This document shows, one piece after another, positions 42,481 to 55,500 of a stretch of DNA of 64,000 nt. The translations under genes and the position numbers were made by a program. How positions within the stretch are numbered: the stretch's first letter is position 1; each line of letters starts with the position of its first letter. A model generated the notes under the pieces. That model was not told the DNA's origin and did no database searches. It saw nothing but the letters and a program-made list of their open reading frames with translations. The DNA is from Symsagittifera roscoffensis (Eukaryota; Xenacoelomorpha; Acoela; Convolutidae). Where the stretch lies: assembly GCF_963678635.1 (NCBI RefSeq), contig NC_087064.1, positions 1,797,926-1,861,925 of the forward strand. The letters are read 5' to 3'.

Positions 42481-43929
42481 TTTACTAATACCGTTGAATA
42501 TGCTTAATTTTTTTACTTCATATTTTTTATCACATCACTCAGAAAAACGCCACTAATTTGAAGATAAAAGTTTTTTTAAGACTATGGTCGGAACATTCTG
42601 TGTGGTTTGCACAGTAGACAGCTATCCTGGTTTTTCATGAATGTTTCCTTTTCCATTATACAATTGTACAGTAGTATTACTTGACGATTGTTCAAATTCT
42701 GAAATTTTAGCTCTGTCGATTATGTTTTGTTATGTTTCTCTCAAATTGAACACAATGCCAGTTCATATTATGAATTTTTTGTTGATGTAGCTTTCTTACT
42801 TTTTTTATAAATAGTTTTTAATTATCAATGAACGTTATGAAAACTTTTTTATATACCGTGATGATTTTTTTTCAGTAAATATCCTCAAATTTGTGCTTGC
42901 CAAATTTGCTCTGAAAATTTGAGATCCATGAAAATCACAGTATTCGAAATACTTTTTTCCCAAATTTTCTCATAGGTTTGCATTTCAAACTTGCACTAAG
43001 TTTTTTGGGCGGCCATTTTCTGCCGTGAAGTATAAATATGAGACTCAACCATGAGATATTTTACTTTTTAAATATTTTTCAGTTTTTCTTTGATACATGA
43101 GCTAAATGGCTATGTGTTTTTTGTCCAATATTTTATTAATACTTGAGCTTCTACTTTCTATAGTTTATTCATTGTAGAGATTGGCTATTTTTTGCTTGCT
43201 ACGAATTGTAGGCTCACAAACTTGATAAATGTTCGATACGCTGGTAACCTCGCGAGAGACTTCGTCTTGGATGCGTGAACTAGATTTTTTCCCATAATAC
43301 ATTTTTTTTACAAGTAAAAGTGTAATAGTTTATATATTATGTGAGGGGTACTTCAGTGACATATTTTGAGAATTTCTGCACTTCAAATTTTCGATTTACT
43401 CAGAATTTTGTATTTATGTTGGTTATAAAACAACTCAGAATTTATATAATTTTCTTTTTTTTTTACTGAAACTCTTTATTCAGCTGGGATTTTTTTGGGT
43501 AATCTTTTATTGGCTTAGGCGACAAAAGGGGTGTGGTTTGATGGGCGATAAGAATTTTTATTCACGGGTGTATTCGGATCTTAAACACATCGAGTTGAAA
43601 ATTTTTGCAGCGCAATTTTTAAATTTTTTTCTCGACCCATCATACGTCTACACTAGATTGTCAGCTTATATTGTGATTCAATACCGTTGCGATGAGAAAG
43701 GGTATTGTTAAGTTTTGTTTCTAAGCTTTTTGTGTGCAATTGTCTTTCTCGGCTCGTTGTCTTCAAAATATTATATTTAATTGTAAGTTGTTTTCAATTG
43801 CCGTGGGCGACATGTTTAAGAGCTTACCACTCGTAACGTTTGAATTGTTTTGAGCTAACAATTAAAAATTTTAAGATAAAGCAAGCTTGCGAAGGTCAAG
43901 GTCAAATGTTTAAACAGATTGTTATGAAG

Positions 43930-44965
43930 TTATGAGCGCAGGTCAGGGCAGCGCAAGGCAAGGAGGGAAAGGGCAGCGCAAAGCAAGGAGGTTGAGAGCA
44001 GCGCAAGGCAAGGATGGACAAGGCAGCGCAAGGCAAGGAGGGGCAGGACAGCACATGGCAGGGCAGCGCAAGGCAGGGCTGCGAGAGGTAGAACAGCGCA
44101 AGTCAAGTTGGGGCAGGGCAGCGCAAGGCAAGGAGGGACAGGGCAGCAAAAAGAAAGGCAGCGCAATGCCAGGAGGTACAGGGCACCTTAAGGCAGGCTG
44201 GGCAAGAAGGGTACGCAAGGAGGGCAGTTTAAGGCAAGTGAAGGAGAGGCGGTGCAGCTCAAGGCAAGGAAAGGCAGAACAGCGCAACACAAAACAAAGC
44301 AGGGCAGCGGAAGGAGGGGCAATGCAGGGCAACGCAAGGAAGAGTATGGCAGCGTAAAGCAAGACAGCGCAGCGCAAAACAAAGTAGGGCAGCGTCATGT
44401 GAGGCAGAGCAAGGCACGGCAGCGCAAGTCATGACAGGGCAAAACAGCTAGGTGCAGGGCAGGTAAATTAGAGCAAATCAGTGGAAGTAGGGGCAGGGCA
44501 TGTTAAGCAGAGCAGCCCAGTGCGATGTAGCGCAAGGCAAAACAGGGCAGCGCAGCACAGGGCCATTTAGGGCAGAGCTTGACAAGGAGCTTGGTAGGGC
44601 AGCGCAAAGCAAGGCAGAGCTACTCATCGCAGAACAAGGCAGGGGAGCGCAAGGTAAAGTGGGTTAGAGGATGACCGCGCTGGGAAGCAGAAGGAGCATG
44701 GCAGGGCAGCGCAAAGCAAGGTGGAGCATCGCAAAACAAGACAGGATAGCGCAACGCAGTTCAGAGCAACACATGGCAAGGCAAGGTAGGGGAGCGCAAG
44801 GCAAAGCAGAGCAGAGCAGGACAGCGCAAAGAAAGGCAGCTGAAGATAGGGCAGGGCAGGACAGGGCAAGAAGCATAGCAGGGAAGCGCAGCGCAAAACA
44901 AGGCAGGGCAGGCAGATCAAGGAAGGGCAGAGTTAGGCAAGGCAGGGCAGTTTAAGACAAAGCAG
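43930..44965. repeat. GGGCAGCGCAAGGCAAGGA-type degenerate minisatellite
   Basis: About 1 kb built from short variants of GGGCAGCGCAAGGCAAG with a loose period near 10-20 bp. One strand is purine-rich throughout. Long ORFs on both strands are compositional artefacts. The block has much higher GC than its surroundings and sharp edges. Confidence 0.9.
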
Positions 44966-45701
44966 AATAAGTTTCAAATTAAGATCTCCATTATGCAGTT
45001 TTTTTTCTATTAGGCCAGATAATTATTACCCTCTGATGGTTTGAACACGAGTCTCGAAGTTCAGTTTCTTTTGTTCTTGTTTGATAAAAACAGATATTAT
45101 GAAAGTGTATGGAATCAGGTTTCATTTTTTTGAGACGCTTTGGGAAGTCCAATGGGAAGTCTGCCCACTACCCTGTGTGCCTGCATACTCCTCTAGTCAA
45201 ATTGATTCGAGACAAATGCACGAAAAAGATTAATAATTTTTTTTTATTTAAAGGCTTTCGTCTAATTTTTCTGTCAGCTAAATGCTGTTATGCTGTTTGT
45301 GATCAATCAAAATGGCGCGAGGTTCCGCTTTGAATCTGGTTTCAGTGTCGATAATTCATGTGGTTTGTTTTTCTTGAAAAACCATGCTTATGTTTCCTCT
45401 TTTGTCGTTTGACTTTCAATTTCTTTTGATAATTCTCTCCTTAAGTTACGCTCCTCAGAAATCAAAGTTTTGAAATTCGATATGGTTTTAGAAGTCCCAG
45501 CGTACTAAATAGCCTTTGTGTAATTCGGCTATCTCTAATTGGGTTTGTTTTAGATAACAAAAAAGTTCATCAAAGAACTCTTTGTGAGATAAAGGAGCTA
45601 TGATCTACAAAAGAAGAAAAAGTGTGACATTACGTACGTCTTTCCAACTCTGCCTGTTTTTTATTTTTGTATTCTTGATTTGACATGCATTTTAAGAGAA
45701 T

Positions 45702-46577
45702 ATGGCTGAAGGCGGGAGTGGGGATGGCCCACAACAGACTTCGGAGACGCCCCCGCCCGCGTACAGTGAAAGCAGTAAAGTGATCACGGCCAAGTTCAAC
45801 GAGAAAGCCTTCAAGTTCTCTGTCAACCTGCTGGAAGCATCCCGAAACAGCATCGACTTCCTACGACTCGTGAACAAAACTCCGAGTCTATACGACGAGC
45901 CTTTGATCAACTATGCGATCTACCGTTACGAAACGTTTTGGTTGCCCCTCGCTTCGAAGTTCACTTCGAGTGGTTCAGCCAAGTGGGCGGCTCCTCTGGA
46001 CATTCAATGGGCATGGCATGTGCATATGTTAGCTCCGCTTTACTACGAAAAAGACTGCAAAGAAATAGTGGGTTGTGTAGTTGACCATGAACTGAAATCG
46101 TCGAAAGATTACTCGAAAGCAATGGCTGCTGCGAAGAAGGCATGGGAACAAACGTACCCGCAGGAGCCATTTGAAATAGATTTGAAAAGCGACTCAAGTG
46201 GCACTAAAATATCAAAACCGCCCGAGTCTTTTGTTTCGAAGATAACATACGATATTGCCACAGCGTCGTCGAGACAGAAAACGTTCTTCTATCAGTGCAG
46301 TTTGCCCCACTACTTGGACAAAGTTTTCCTCGAGAAAGCCATCGAGCGGTACAAAAAATACTTATTTCTGAAAAGTCACAATAAAAACACTTTCTTGGTT
46401 CCATGTTATGATTTTGACGTTGTTTGGCACGCGCATCAAGCACATCCGTTTAAGTATAAAGAAGACACGGAAAGGATACTTGGCAAAATGCTGAATCACG
46501 ATGACTCAGTGAATGAACGCCACGATGGGTCGAAGTTGATGCAAGCTGACGCTCTCACAAGGGAGTTATGGTCAAAG
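45702..46577 (+). CDS. GRDP exon 1
   Basis: 292 codons from MAEGGSGDG to LWSK, ending phase 0 before AAG|GTAACA. Carries both histidine-motif repeats. The ATG is the first in frame after AT-rich sequence; TTTTAAG lies just upstream at about 45691-45697 and could be an acceptor. Confidence 0.9.
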
Positions 46578-49500
46578 GTAACACTCAATTACTTTCAACA
46601 ATTATTTTCTGTGTCGAGAAAAATAGATCTTAGTTCTTCGCTTTTTGCCTGTAAATCTTTTTTTTAGTGGTGAACTGAGACGACAGAGGTTTTATGGATC
46701 AACCGTTCAACTCCCCCTAAAAGTGCCCTGCCGTAGAATTTCAGCCCGAAGCATGTAATAATTCTGAAAATTAAGTAATGATGTGTTAAGTATGCATATC
46801 GAAAATCTATTATATATTTAAATACGGGCTTCACTATCTCGCCATGTTTAAGCTTTTTCAACGTATTATTTTTGCATATTTAACAAAAGAATTTTTTAAT
46901 GTTAAATCTATATCGTACATTGCAATGGTCAAGACTTTTTTTGGATTTCCGAGTTTAAATTCAAGTGTTTATTTCATCAAGTTTGAAATTAGCAACTCAA
47001 TAGTGTGATGCTGTCAGGGTTCTCCCAGCTTTTGTGATTCTGGCTCCAATTATGAATAACCAATCCTTTTAGTTTACGAGATACGGAAATTTTTGAGATT
47101 TTTCATAAATTTCTAGAAAATTTAATTTCAAATAATTTCTCAGTTTTTGAAATTCTCACCCTGTAATTGGGTGCTGTCAAAGTGTATTTCAAAAAAAAAA
47201 TTTCAAAAGTTTCCTTTTAACTTAGATTTTAAAAAATTCCAAAACTTTGAAGATCTCAATCCTGTTTTTGGAAATTGTGATGGTACTGTCAGGGGTTGCG
47301 AGTCTTGCCTCTGAATATAACTGCTCAAATCCTTGTACTTTTCGAGATATGACGTTTTTTAGGATTTTAAAAAAAATTTTTCAGAGAACTTGGATATAAA
47401 AGATTTCACAACATTTGAAACTCATCTCTATATTGAGCTTCTGTCAGGGTTTTCTCAGGAGTTCCAAATCTTGCCTCCAAATTTCAATTCTCAAATCTCT
47501 GCAGTTTTTCAGATATGACGTTTTTGGTGATTTAAGTTAAAACTCAAGTTAAACTTATTTTAAGTTGAAGCTTAAGTTAAAACTCTTTTTTCATAGTTTG
47601 AAATTCCTAACCTGTATGGGGGCTTTCAGAATAATCTCAGGGGTTACAAATTGGGCCTCCAAATCTTTAAGTTCACTAGATGCGACAATTTTTTCAGTAA
47701 TTTTCAGAAAACTCAAATTACAGAATAATTCACAAAATTGAAATTCCCAACCTTGTATTTGTGTGCTGTCAGAGTACTGTCAAGGATTGCAAATATTGCC
47801 CTCAAAGAAGACTGATCAATTTTGGTAGTTTTCCATATGTAACGTTTTATCTGGTTCTCAAAAAATATCTTTTCTTAGAAAACTAGTTCATAAGTGAATC
47901 ATAAGTGTAATAAAGAATTGCCTAAAAGTGACATTGCCTAGCCCTAAAAGTGACATATATTGGAAATTCGAAGCTCGGCTACAGCTCTGTTTATAATAGG
48001 GTTGTTATTCCTTTGTTTTTTACACTTGCGATAGCGATCCACTTACTCAAATTCATTCTGTATTAATTAAACTACCAACTCTGAGCTTGTAGAATTTCGT
48101 TTTTTTTTTTTGCTTAAATAACTTTTCTATACAGTTTCCTTAAATTGGGTTAATTTTATCGGAAAAGTCTATCATTCCGCGCCTTATTTCGTTACAGAAA
48201 ACAACTTGGCCCATTAACTTTTTAAAAGTGAAGCTCGAGAATATGAAACAAGGTAAAAGCAAGGTAGTGTACAAGAAAAAATTCGGTAAAGAGCCTTTTA
48301 AGCGTAAAAATGAAATGATTTCATAACTGACAATGTAGCTCAATATTTTAATTAGTCCTCTTTCGCAGGTATTCAACGAGTTTTTCAACATCAACGGAGC
48401 GATGTTCAGAGGTGACATTCCTTCTGGAATGGGAACTATGTCTAAAGAACAGCTACTCAAAGTCGGCTTTTCTCAGACCCCTTTCAAGATAACTCAGCTG
48501 AAGCTTACTATGGGCAGCGATGTGCATTATGATAGAAAGAAGCTGAAGATAGTGATCAAGTACGGTAGCCGTAAGATGGCGGTCAATTTGGCTCCCTGGC
48601 AAAACTCGTGGGATGAGGGACTCAATGTGAACTCTGGAAGCAACCAGTTCGTTCTGGACTCCTCCCTCATTCACAAACTCGATATAGTAAGTCTAATCTC
48701 ATTAAGAACAGTTTAATATTGAACAATTGAACAATCTCCCCACTGAAGAGACCAAGTGAACAATCTCCCACTTAAAATAAATTGGCAAACTCAAGCCGTA
48801 AGGCCTGCATTTACTATAGTCGTATCTGATTGGCTGAAAAATGAAAATTGATTTAGGGGGGGGGGGGGGTCATATTGTTCACTTAGTTCAACAGTTCCCA
48901 CATGCAACGGATTAACGAATATCCGCCCCAAAAATGAACTCATCTCGTGAATAGGCACATTAGGCTTGCGCAAGTTTTGAATTCAGTCACGAATTTCATC
49001 TGTTTATTAACAGGCAAAATGTTAACGAGATCCATTAGTTTTTTTTCCTGAAAATAGTAACAAAATTTCCAATCTTTAACCTAAATCGATCTTCACTGCG
49101 ACTGAATTTCAAAGAGTTTGAAAATCAACGGCAGTCAGGTCGATTCCATTGTTTTCAAATACCAACATGAAAATTGTTTCAAATTATATGCCATGAATAT
49201 TTGTGTGGACCTAAACAGTACCCTTGAATCCGAAAATTGCTTTTAAAATGAGTTAGTTAATTTGTTTCGTTGAACCATCGAATTTAAGAAGGCGTTAATA
49301 TAATTAAATTTAATGGCACGTCTAATCCCTTGGGATAGAGGTTGCCCTTCCTCGAAGATGAGATTTAATAATAGTTTTTACTTCTGACGTCAGCAGTAGT
49401 CTGCTTCAAAACATGTGCTTAAGATTTTTAGTGACCGATGGACTATTGGTTGCATAGATTGTTTTCATGAGTGTGATGAGTTGTGTTTTTTAAATTGGGT

Positions 49501-52500
49501 GAGGTTATTCTTTAATCTGACCAATGCGCCAATTTGATGCTAGGAAGTTGTTTTCAAAAGGAAATTTGCCAGCATAAAACATCTGCTTGTCGAAAATGTT
49601 CAGAAGGCAAATGGTGACCAACCATTTTCTGGTCTCTTTCTTATTGCACTTTTTGTATACAATCTGTGTGGCACTTTTGTATATGTTGACTATTGAATAA
49701 AATCAGCATGCGGGTGGCGGTTTGGTTCGAAGTACCTTGTGGTGCGTGTATTTCTGAAGAAAAGCTCTCCTAGAACAAAAAACGAGAGTAGTGTCGGTTC
49801 TGTTCAAATAATATGGATTGTTTGTCTGGCTGTGTAGTCCCTGGAGAGGCCCAAGCTGCTGAACTGTATCTCGGAGACACTGGGCGAAAGTGGGCTGGAC
49901 TTGAGGGAGATCACACACCACAATCCCACCACGGAGGAGAACACCTACTCGACCACAGTCTATCTCATGAAGAAGAAGGCAGCCTCCTCCGGCGGGTGAG
50001 TAGGGTGCAAAACCACATTCCACATTCAAACGAAACACACATTTTAAACCGTCCTCTCCCATCCACTATTTAAGGAACAACGTTCCATCCCCGGTTCCTA
50101 CATATAACAAAACCAGCTCATACATCGGGTGAATTTAGGCAAAATATGAAACCACCAAGGCTCCTTTTCCTCCCCCCCCCCCCACACCTGCAAATTTCTA
50201 TAGCTAAAATTACTGTTCCTATTGTCCAATTGTCATGAAAATTGACATACAGACTCCTCAGGTCATAACAAACATTTTTGGTCGTCATATTTAACCTTGT
50301 AAAATCACTCGTTCGTGTGAGGTGGGGGGGGGGGGGGGAGCCCATTTGTGGAATTTTCAAAAAAATTTGTTTTTAATACAACTATTTACAATGTAAAATT
50401 GAAGAGGGGGATGAAATCATCAACATCGTCTTCGTCTTCGTCTTCGTAGGGCGTTTTCGAGCATTACTGCCCATTGCCCGCCATATGTATATCTCTCACA
50501 ATTGCTTTCCACTGCGGCCTGTTCAGTGCAGTATCTTTGGCCAAATCGAACCAGCTTGCCTCCCAGTTCTTGTGGGTCATTTTTTGGGGTTTCAAGAATG
50601 GGCGGAGTTCCTTCTTCACTAACCGTCTCCACGAGTTCTTTACTCCACCGGGGGGTCTCTTCCAGTTGTCGGCTTTCTCAAATTCCAGGCATGCGTTGGG
50701 TATCATGTTGGGTTCCATGCGTAGGGTGTGCCCTAGCCATTTGAGGCGTCTTTGTTGTACGGTGGAACTCATGGTGTCTGTCGGAGCACCAAGGTTTCTC
50801 AGGCATCTGCAGTTGAAGGAATCGAGGCGTTGAGTATCGGATGCCTTGACTGGCCAGGATTCACATCCGTACAGGAGCACGCTTTCGACACATGCTTTGT
50901 ATACTTTCGATTTGATTCTGGTCGGGACTGATCTTTGTTTCCAGAGCTTGTCTAATTGTTTGAAGCGTCCTGTTGCTTTTCCGAGGCGGATCTGGATTTC
51001 GTGTGACACGTCACCATCGAGTTGCAGGTTGCTGCCTAGATAGGTGAAAGTATTCACCCTATCGATGGGGGCGTCATTGCAGGTCATTTGGTCTCCAGGA
51101 TAAGCAGAGCAGAATTTCGTTTTGGATGTGTTTATTTCAAGACCGCCTTTTGCAGCGGCGCGAGTGACTAGATCAAGAAGTGTCTGTGCGTCTTTGATAT
51201 TGTCTTCAAGTAAACAGATATCATCAGCGAAGTCTAGATCTGTAATTACCATATCGTCAAGGGCGATGCCAAGGGGTTGGTTTTCCGTTGCTTCGAGCAA
51301 TGCCCAGTCGATTACAAGGTTGAACAAGAATGGTGCAAGTATCGAACCTTGTCTGACCCCTGAGACAATGGCAAATGGGTTAGATAGTGAGTTGTAAACC
51401 CTGACTGTACTAAACGTTTCTGTGTACATGGCTCTTAGGATTTGGAGGATTTTGGATGGGAGGCCGTGACTCTCGAGGATGCACCAGATTGTCTCGCGGT
51501 TGACGCTGTCAAACGCAGCTTTAAAGTCAATAAATACGAGAGCAGTCTGTCTATTGTATTCGTGTCTTTGTTCTACTATTTGTCTGATTGCAAATATTTG
51601 ATCGCGACATCCGCGCTTCTTTTTGAAGCCAGCCTGGTTGTCTCTAGCAATTGTATCATAGGCTGGTTCGAGCCTGTTTTTAAGGATCGCCTCTAAGATC
51701 TTGAAAGCGATATTCAAGAGTGAGATGCCACGATAGTTTGAGCATTTGGCTTTGTCGTCTTTTTTGTGGATGGGGACTATGACTGCTGTCTTCCAGTCAT
51801 TTGGAATCTTCTCCTCTTTCCAAATAAGTGAGAGAAGGCGTTGCAAGTGGGGAAGAAGTTCATGTTGGCCATGAATAAAAAGTTCCGGGGGATATTATCA
51901 TTTCCTGCTGCTTTGTTTGTCTTCAATTTTATTATTGCGAGCGAGATTTCGTCCAAACTGGGTGTATCAGTGTTGATTTGTAAGAGGGCTTGGCTGCGAA
52001 TTTGAGGGGTCGCTAGATTTTTTGTTGGCCGGTTTAGTAGTTCGAAATGGTTGGCCCATTGTTTAATTTTGCCATTTGTATCAGTGATAAGTTTTCCATT
52101 CTTGTCTTTCACTGTATCGATGTTTGGGGCTTTTGTTCCGGTTAGTTTCCTTACAGCATTGTGTATTCTTCTCGAGTTTCCGTTTGCATCTGCCGCAATG
52201 AGATCATCAGCGATGGTCTCGTAGAAGTTCTTTTTATCTACCCTGACCGACCGTTTGATGTCCCTGGAAATGTTTTTTTTTTTGGATTTTGCTGTCCTGG
52301 CCCTGGTTCGTTTTTCCACCAGTTGTAGGGTCGTTGGCGAGATCCAGGGGTTCCGGATTGACTTCTTTTTGGGAATGTTCTTTTCCGTTGATTTTGTCAG
52401 CGCGTCTTTGATGCCCGTCCAGTAGCCATTGACGTCGCTTTCGTTTTGCAGGCTACCCAATGTGCGGTTTAGATCCTTGCGAAAGGCGTCGGAGACTTTT

Positions 52501-55500
52501 GGGTTTCTAAGTGTGTTGACATCATGTCGGAAAGATTTGGGGGCTTTTGTGTATACCTTCAATTTGACCTTCAGCTTGGCTTTGAGCATCTTGTGGTCAG
52601 ACTGAATTAGGCAGTTTTTTTGGCCCACCGTGCGGACATCATCTATGCCAGATCTCCATCGTCTGGATATCAGGATGAAGTCAATCTGGTTTTGCGTTCT
52701 TCCATCGTTGGATATCCATGTTGGGAGTTTGTGCACCGATTTTTGAAACGTGGTGTTCGATAAGACGAGGTTGTTGTTCATTGCGTAGCTGATGAGTCGA
52801 TCACCATTGCTGTTGCGATCGCCAATGGTGAATTTTCCAATGTTGGCTGCTTCGGAGTTGCATCTACTTCCAATTTTTGCGTTGAAGTCGCCTGCAACGA
52901 TCATCAGATCCTTTTTTGGGACCAAGCCCGTCAGCTTGGAGAGGTCATCATAGAACTCATCTTTGATTTCGTTTGCTTTGTCTTCAGTTGGGGCATAACT
53001 ACAGATAATTGAGAGGGGGGCTGGTTTGGCATGGATGCGGATGTAGCATAGGCGTGGTACCATTGGTCTCCACTCCATAATGTTGTTGGCTAGTTTTGTT
53101 TCAACGGCTATACCAACACCATGGAGCCCCTGCTTGTCATCGTATCCGGAGCAATAAAATTTATAGGAGGGAGTGTCTGCAACATCGTTGATGTTGATGG
53201 AGGGGGATCCTTGGAATCGGGTTTCTTGGATGCAGGCCACTTGAATATTCAGTGATTTTAGCGTTGAAGCCATTAGTGCGAGGCTTTCCGGTGGAAGGAG
53301 TGTGCGTGTGTTCCAAGTAGCTAGATTGATTTGAGATTTGGAATGATTGACCGACTTGGCTTTGCTCCCCAATGCGGCTGAGTTGGGGGCCCCAGGTACC
53401 GCGGGAACCGTAGCTGACAGTGAATTGTTTGATCGAGTTTTCATATGGGTACATGGCTGAATACATCCGAGGGTTCGCCACTCCCTGGGATGCCAGAGCT
53501 CCGTTAGCCCCACACTGCTGGCAGCAGTGCAGGTACACCCCTGCACCACGATGAGGAGGAGATGGGTTCTACAGGATGGGGGGAGCCCATTTGTGGAATT
53601 TTAAAAAATTTGTTTTTAATACAACTATTTACAATGTAAAATTGAAGAGGGGGATGAAATCATCAACATCAATTTTTTTTGGCATTTTTGGTTGTTTTTA
53701 ATACATGACTACGGCTTTTTTCCTTTTCCCCCACCTCACACTAAGTTCAATTTTGTGGTCTTACGGGTGGTTGTACAAGGTTGATTATGAAGACCACATA
53801 TGTTTGTAATTGCGTAATTAGTCTACAGGTCAATTTTCCTGGCAATCGGGCTATGTGAATAGTAATTTTAACTATACAAATTTGGGGGAATAGGAAAAAA
53901 AGCCACCTCCTGATGAAAGGACACACAAAGGGCACATTGAATAGTTGATTTTTTAAAGTGTAAAAGAAAAGTGATTTTGTATGCAGGATACAAAACCTTA
54001 AACATGAGTATTGCAATCAGTTACTTGTCTTTTGTTCCAGTAAATGAATTTGTTCACAGGACTCATCTCCTAGAGGCTGGACGTACTCATTTGCTTCTTT
54101 TTTTGCCCTTGCGATAAGCAAGGGATTTTGCTCATAAATTCAGTCAACCATTTGGCGCATCTGGCGTAGAAGTAACACATCTGCTTGAGAAGTCAAAGTC
54201 TTGTGGTTCAAATCCGGTCAGGACCTGTTTGTGCTTTTTCGGACAATCCTCCGTTTGTTTATATTTGTCGGCTTAGTTCCAGCAACCCGCTTTTTTTAAG
54301 GTTCGGCTTTCTTCTACATTGCTGTAACACCCATGCTCGAAGGCAAAGCCCGGGAATTCGATTCTAGCTGGACTTAATTTTTTTCAACATTAGTTGGTTC
54401 TGTAGATATGCGCCTTTCTGTGGCAGAACCATATTCGTGACAAATCGAATGCAAGACTCAATTTCGTCGATGTCTCCAACAACTTGAATTTTCGGGTAAT
54501 TTAGATTTTTGTCTAAAGCTTCTTGTAATGTTTTTAATGGTGCAGTTGATTTTGTTCCGGACCTCTTGGGCTTTTGCTATTTTTGTAAATTTATTGACCA
54601 AAACGAATTTCGAAGTTTTTCTTTCATTTGATTTTACTCATAGTTATTCATTTTTGTATCGCAAGTGGTGAGAAGCTCAGCTTTGCCTCTGTGTAAATTT
54701 CCTCAACTGTTTGTTGGTTGTGAAAGAGAAACTATAATATTTTTTTTGTAATGTTATCTTCTGAAAAATTGGAACTTATTGAAAAATTGAAACATATCGA
54801 TGTTATCATTGATATCGATATTAAAATCGCCACAAATTGACATTGCAAATGCTTATTTGCTGAGTAGGGTGTCTAATTTTTCGACAAATTTCCTATTATT
54901 GTTACTAGAACGAACAAAGATTACAAGAAGTTGCCAAATTAGTCAGCTGTAACTGCTGAAATCCCTATTACATTGCTGGAGACCGTTTCAAACTGCGTTA
55001 TTGCCACTGCGCGCCCACCGTAAAAAAAAGGAAAAGAGAAGAAACGACAGAAAATTCTCCGGAAGTTAAATCACCACACGTCCTCCTTTCAGTTCTGCAA
55101 AGTAATTCGCTCCTAAAATGAAATTTTTCAGTGGCTCAACAATTAGCAAACCCTTTTAACACTCGATTCACTTAACTCAGAACCCATAAATCTAACAAAC
55201 AGCAGAGAAAAACCAAAAGAAAAATGATACTGAAACGAACGCTTAGCGATCCACTTAATTTTCTCTCCTGTGAAATTGAAGAGGCGATTAAAGCAGCTAA
55301 ACCGTCAAAAGCCTTGGGCCCAGACGGCTTTGCAAGGTACAACTGAAACATCTGGGACAAACTGCCATCAATTTTTTTAACACATACTTTTAACCTGTCC
55401 TTAATACATAACAAAATACCTCAAATATGGAAGAACTCAAAAGTACTCCCGTTCCAAAACCAACCAAAGAAGTTAAGTTATCGAACTCTTACCGCTCAGT

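Larger units (their letters stand above)
37743..45701. other. Intergenic region between ECH1 and GRDP
   Basis: No gene seen. Contains dispersed repeats (38985-39360, 40094-40560, 42022-42480), a foldback structure (39540-40250) and a minisatellite (43930-44965). The rest is AT-rich and featureless to me. Confidence 0.5.

Noticed and set aside
43930..44955. Several long ORFs on both strands in the minisatellite
   Set aside because: All come from repeat composition with few stop-like words; frames overlap on both strands and peptides are low-complexity Ala/Leu/Cys/Pro or Gln/Gly/Arg runs.
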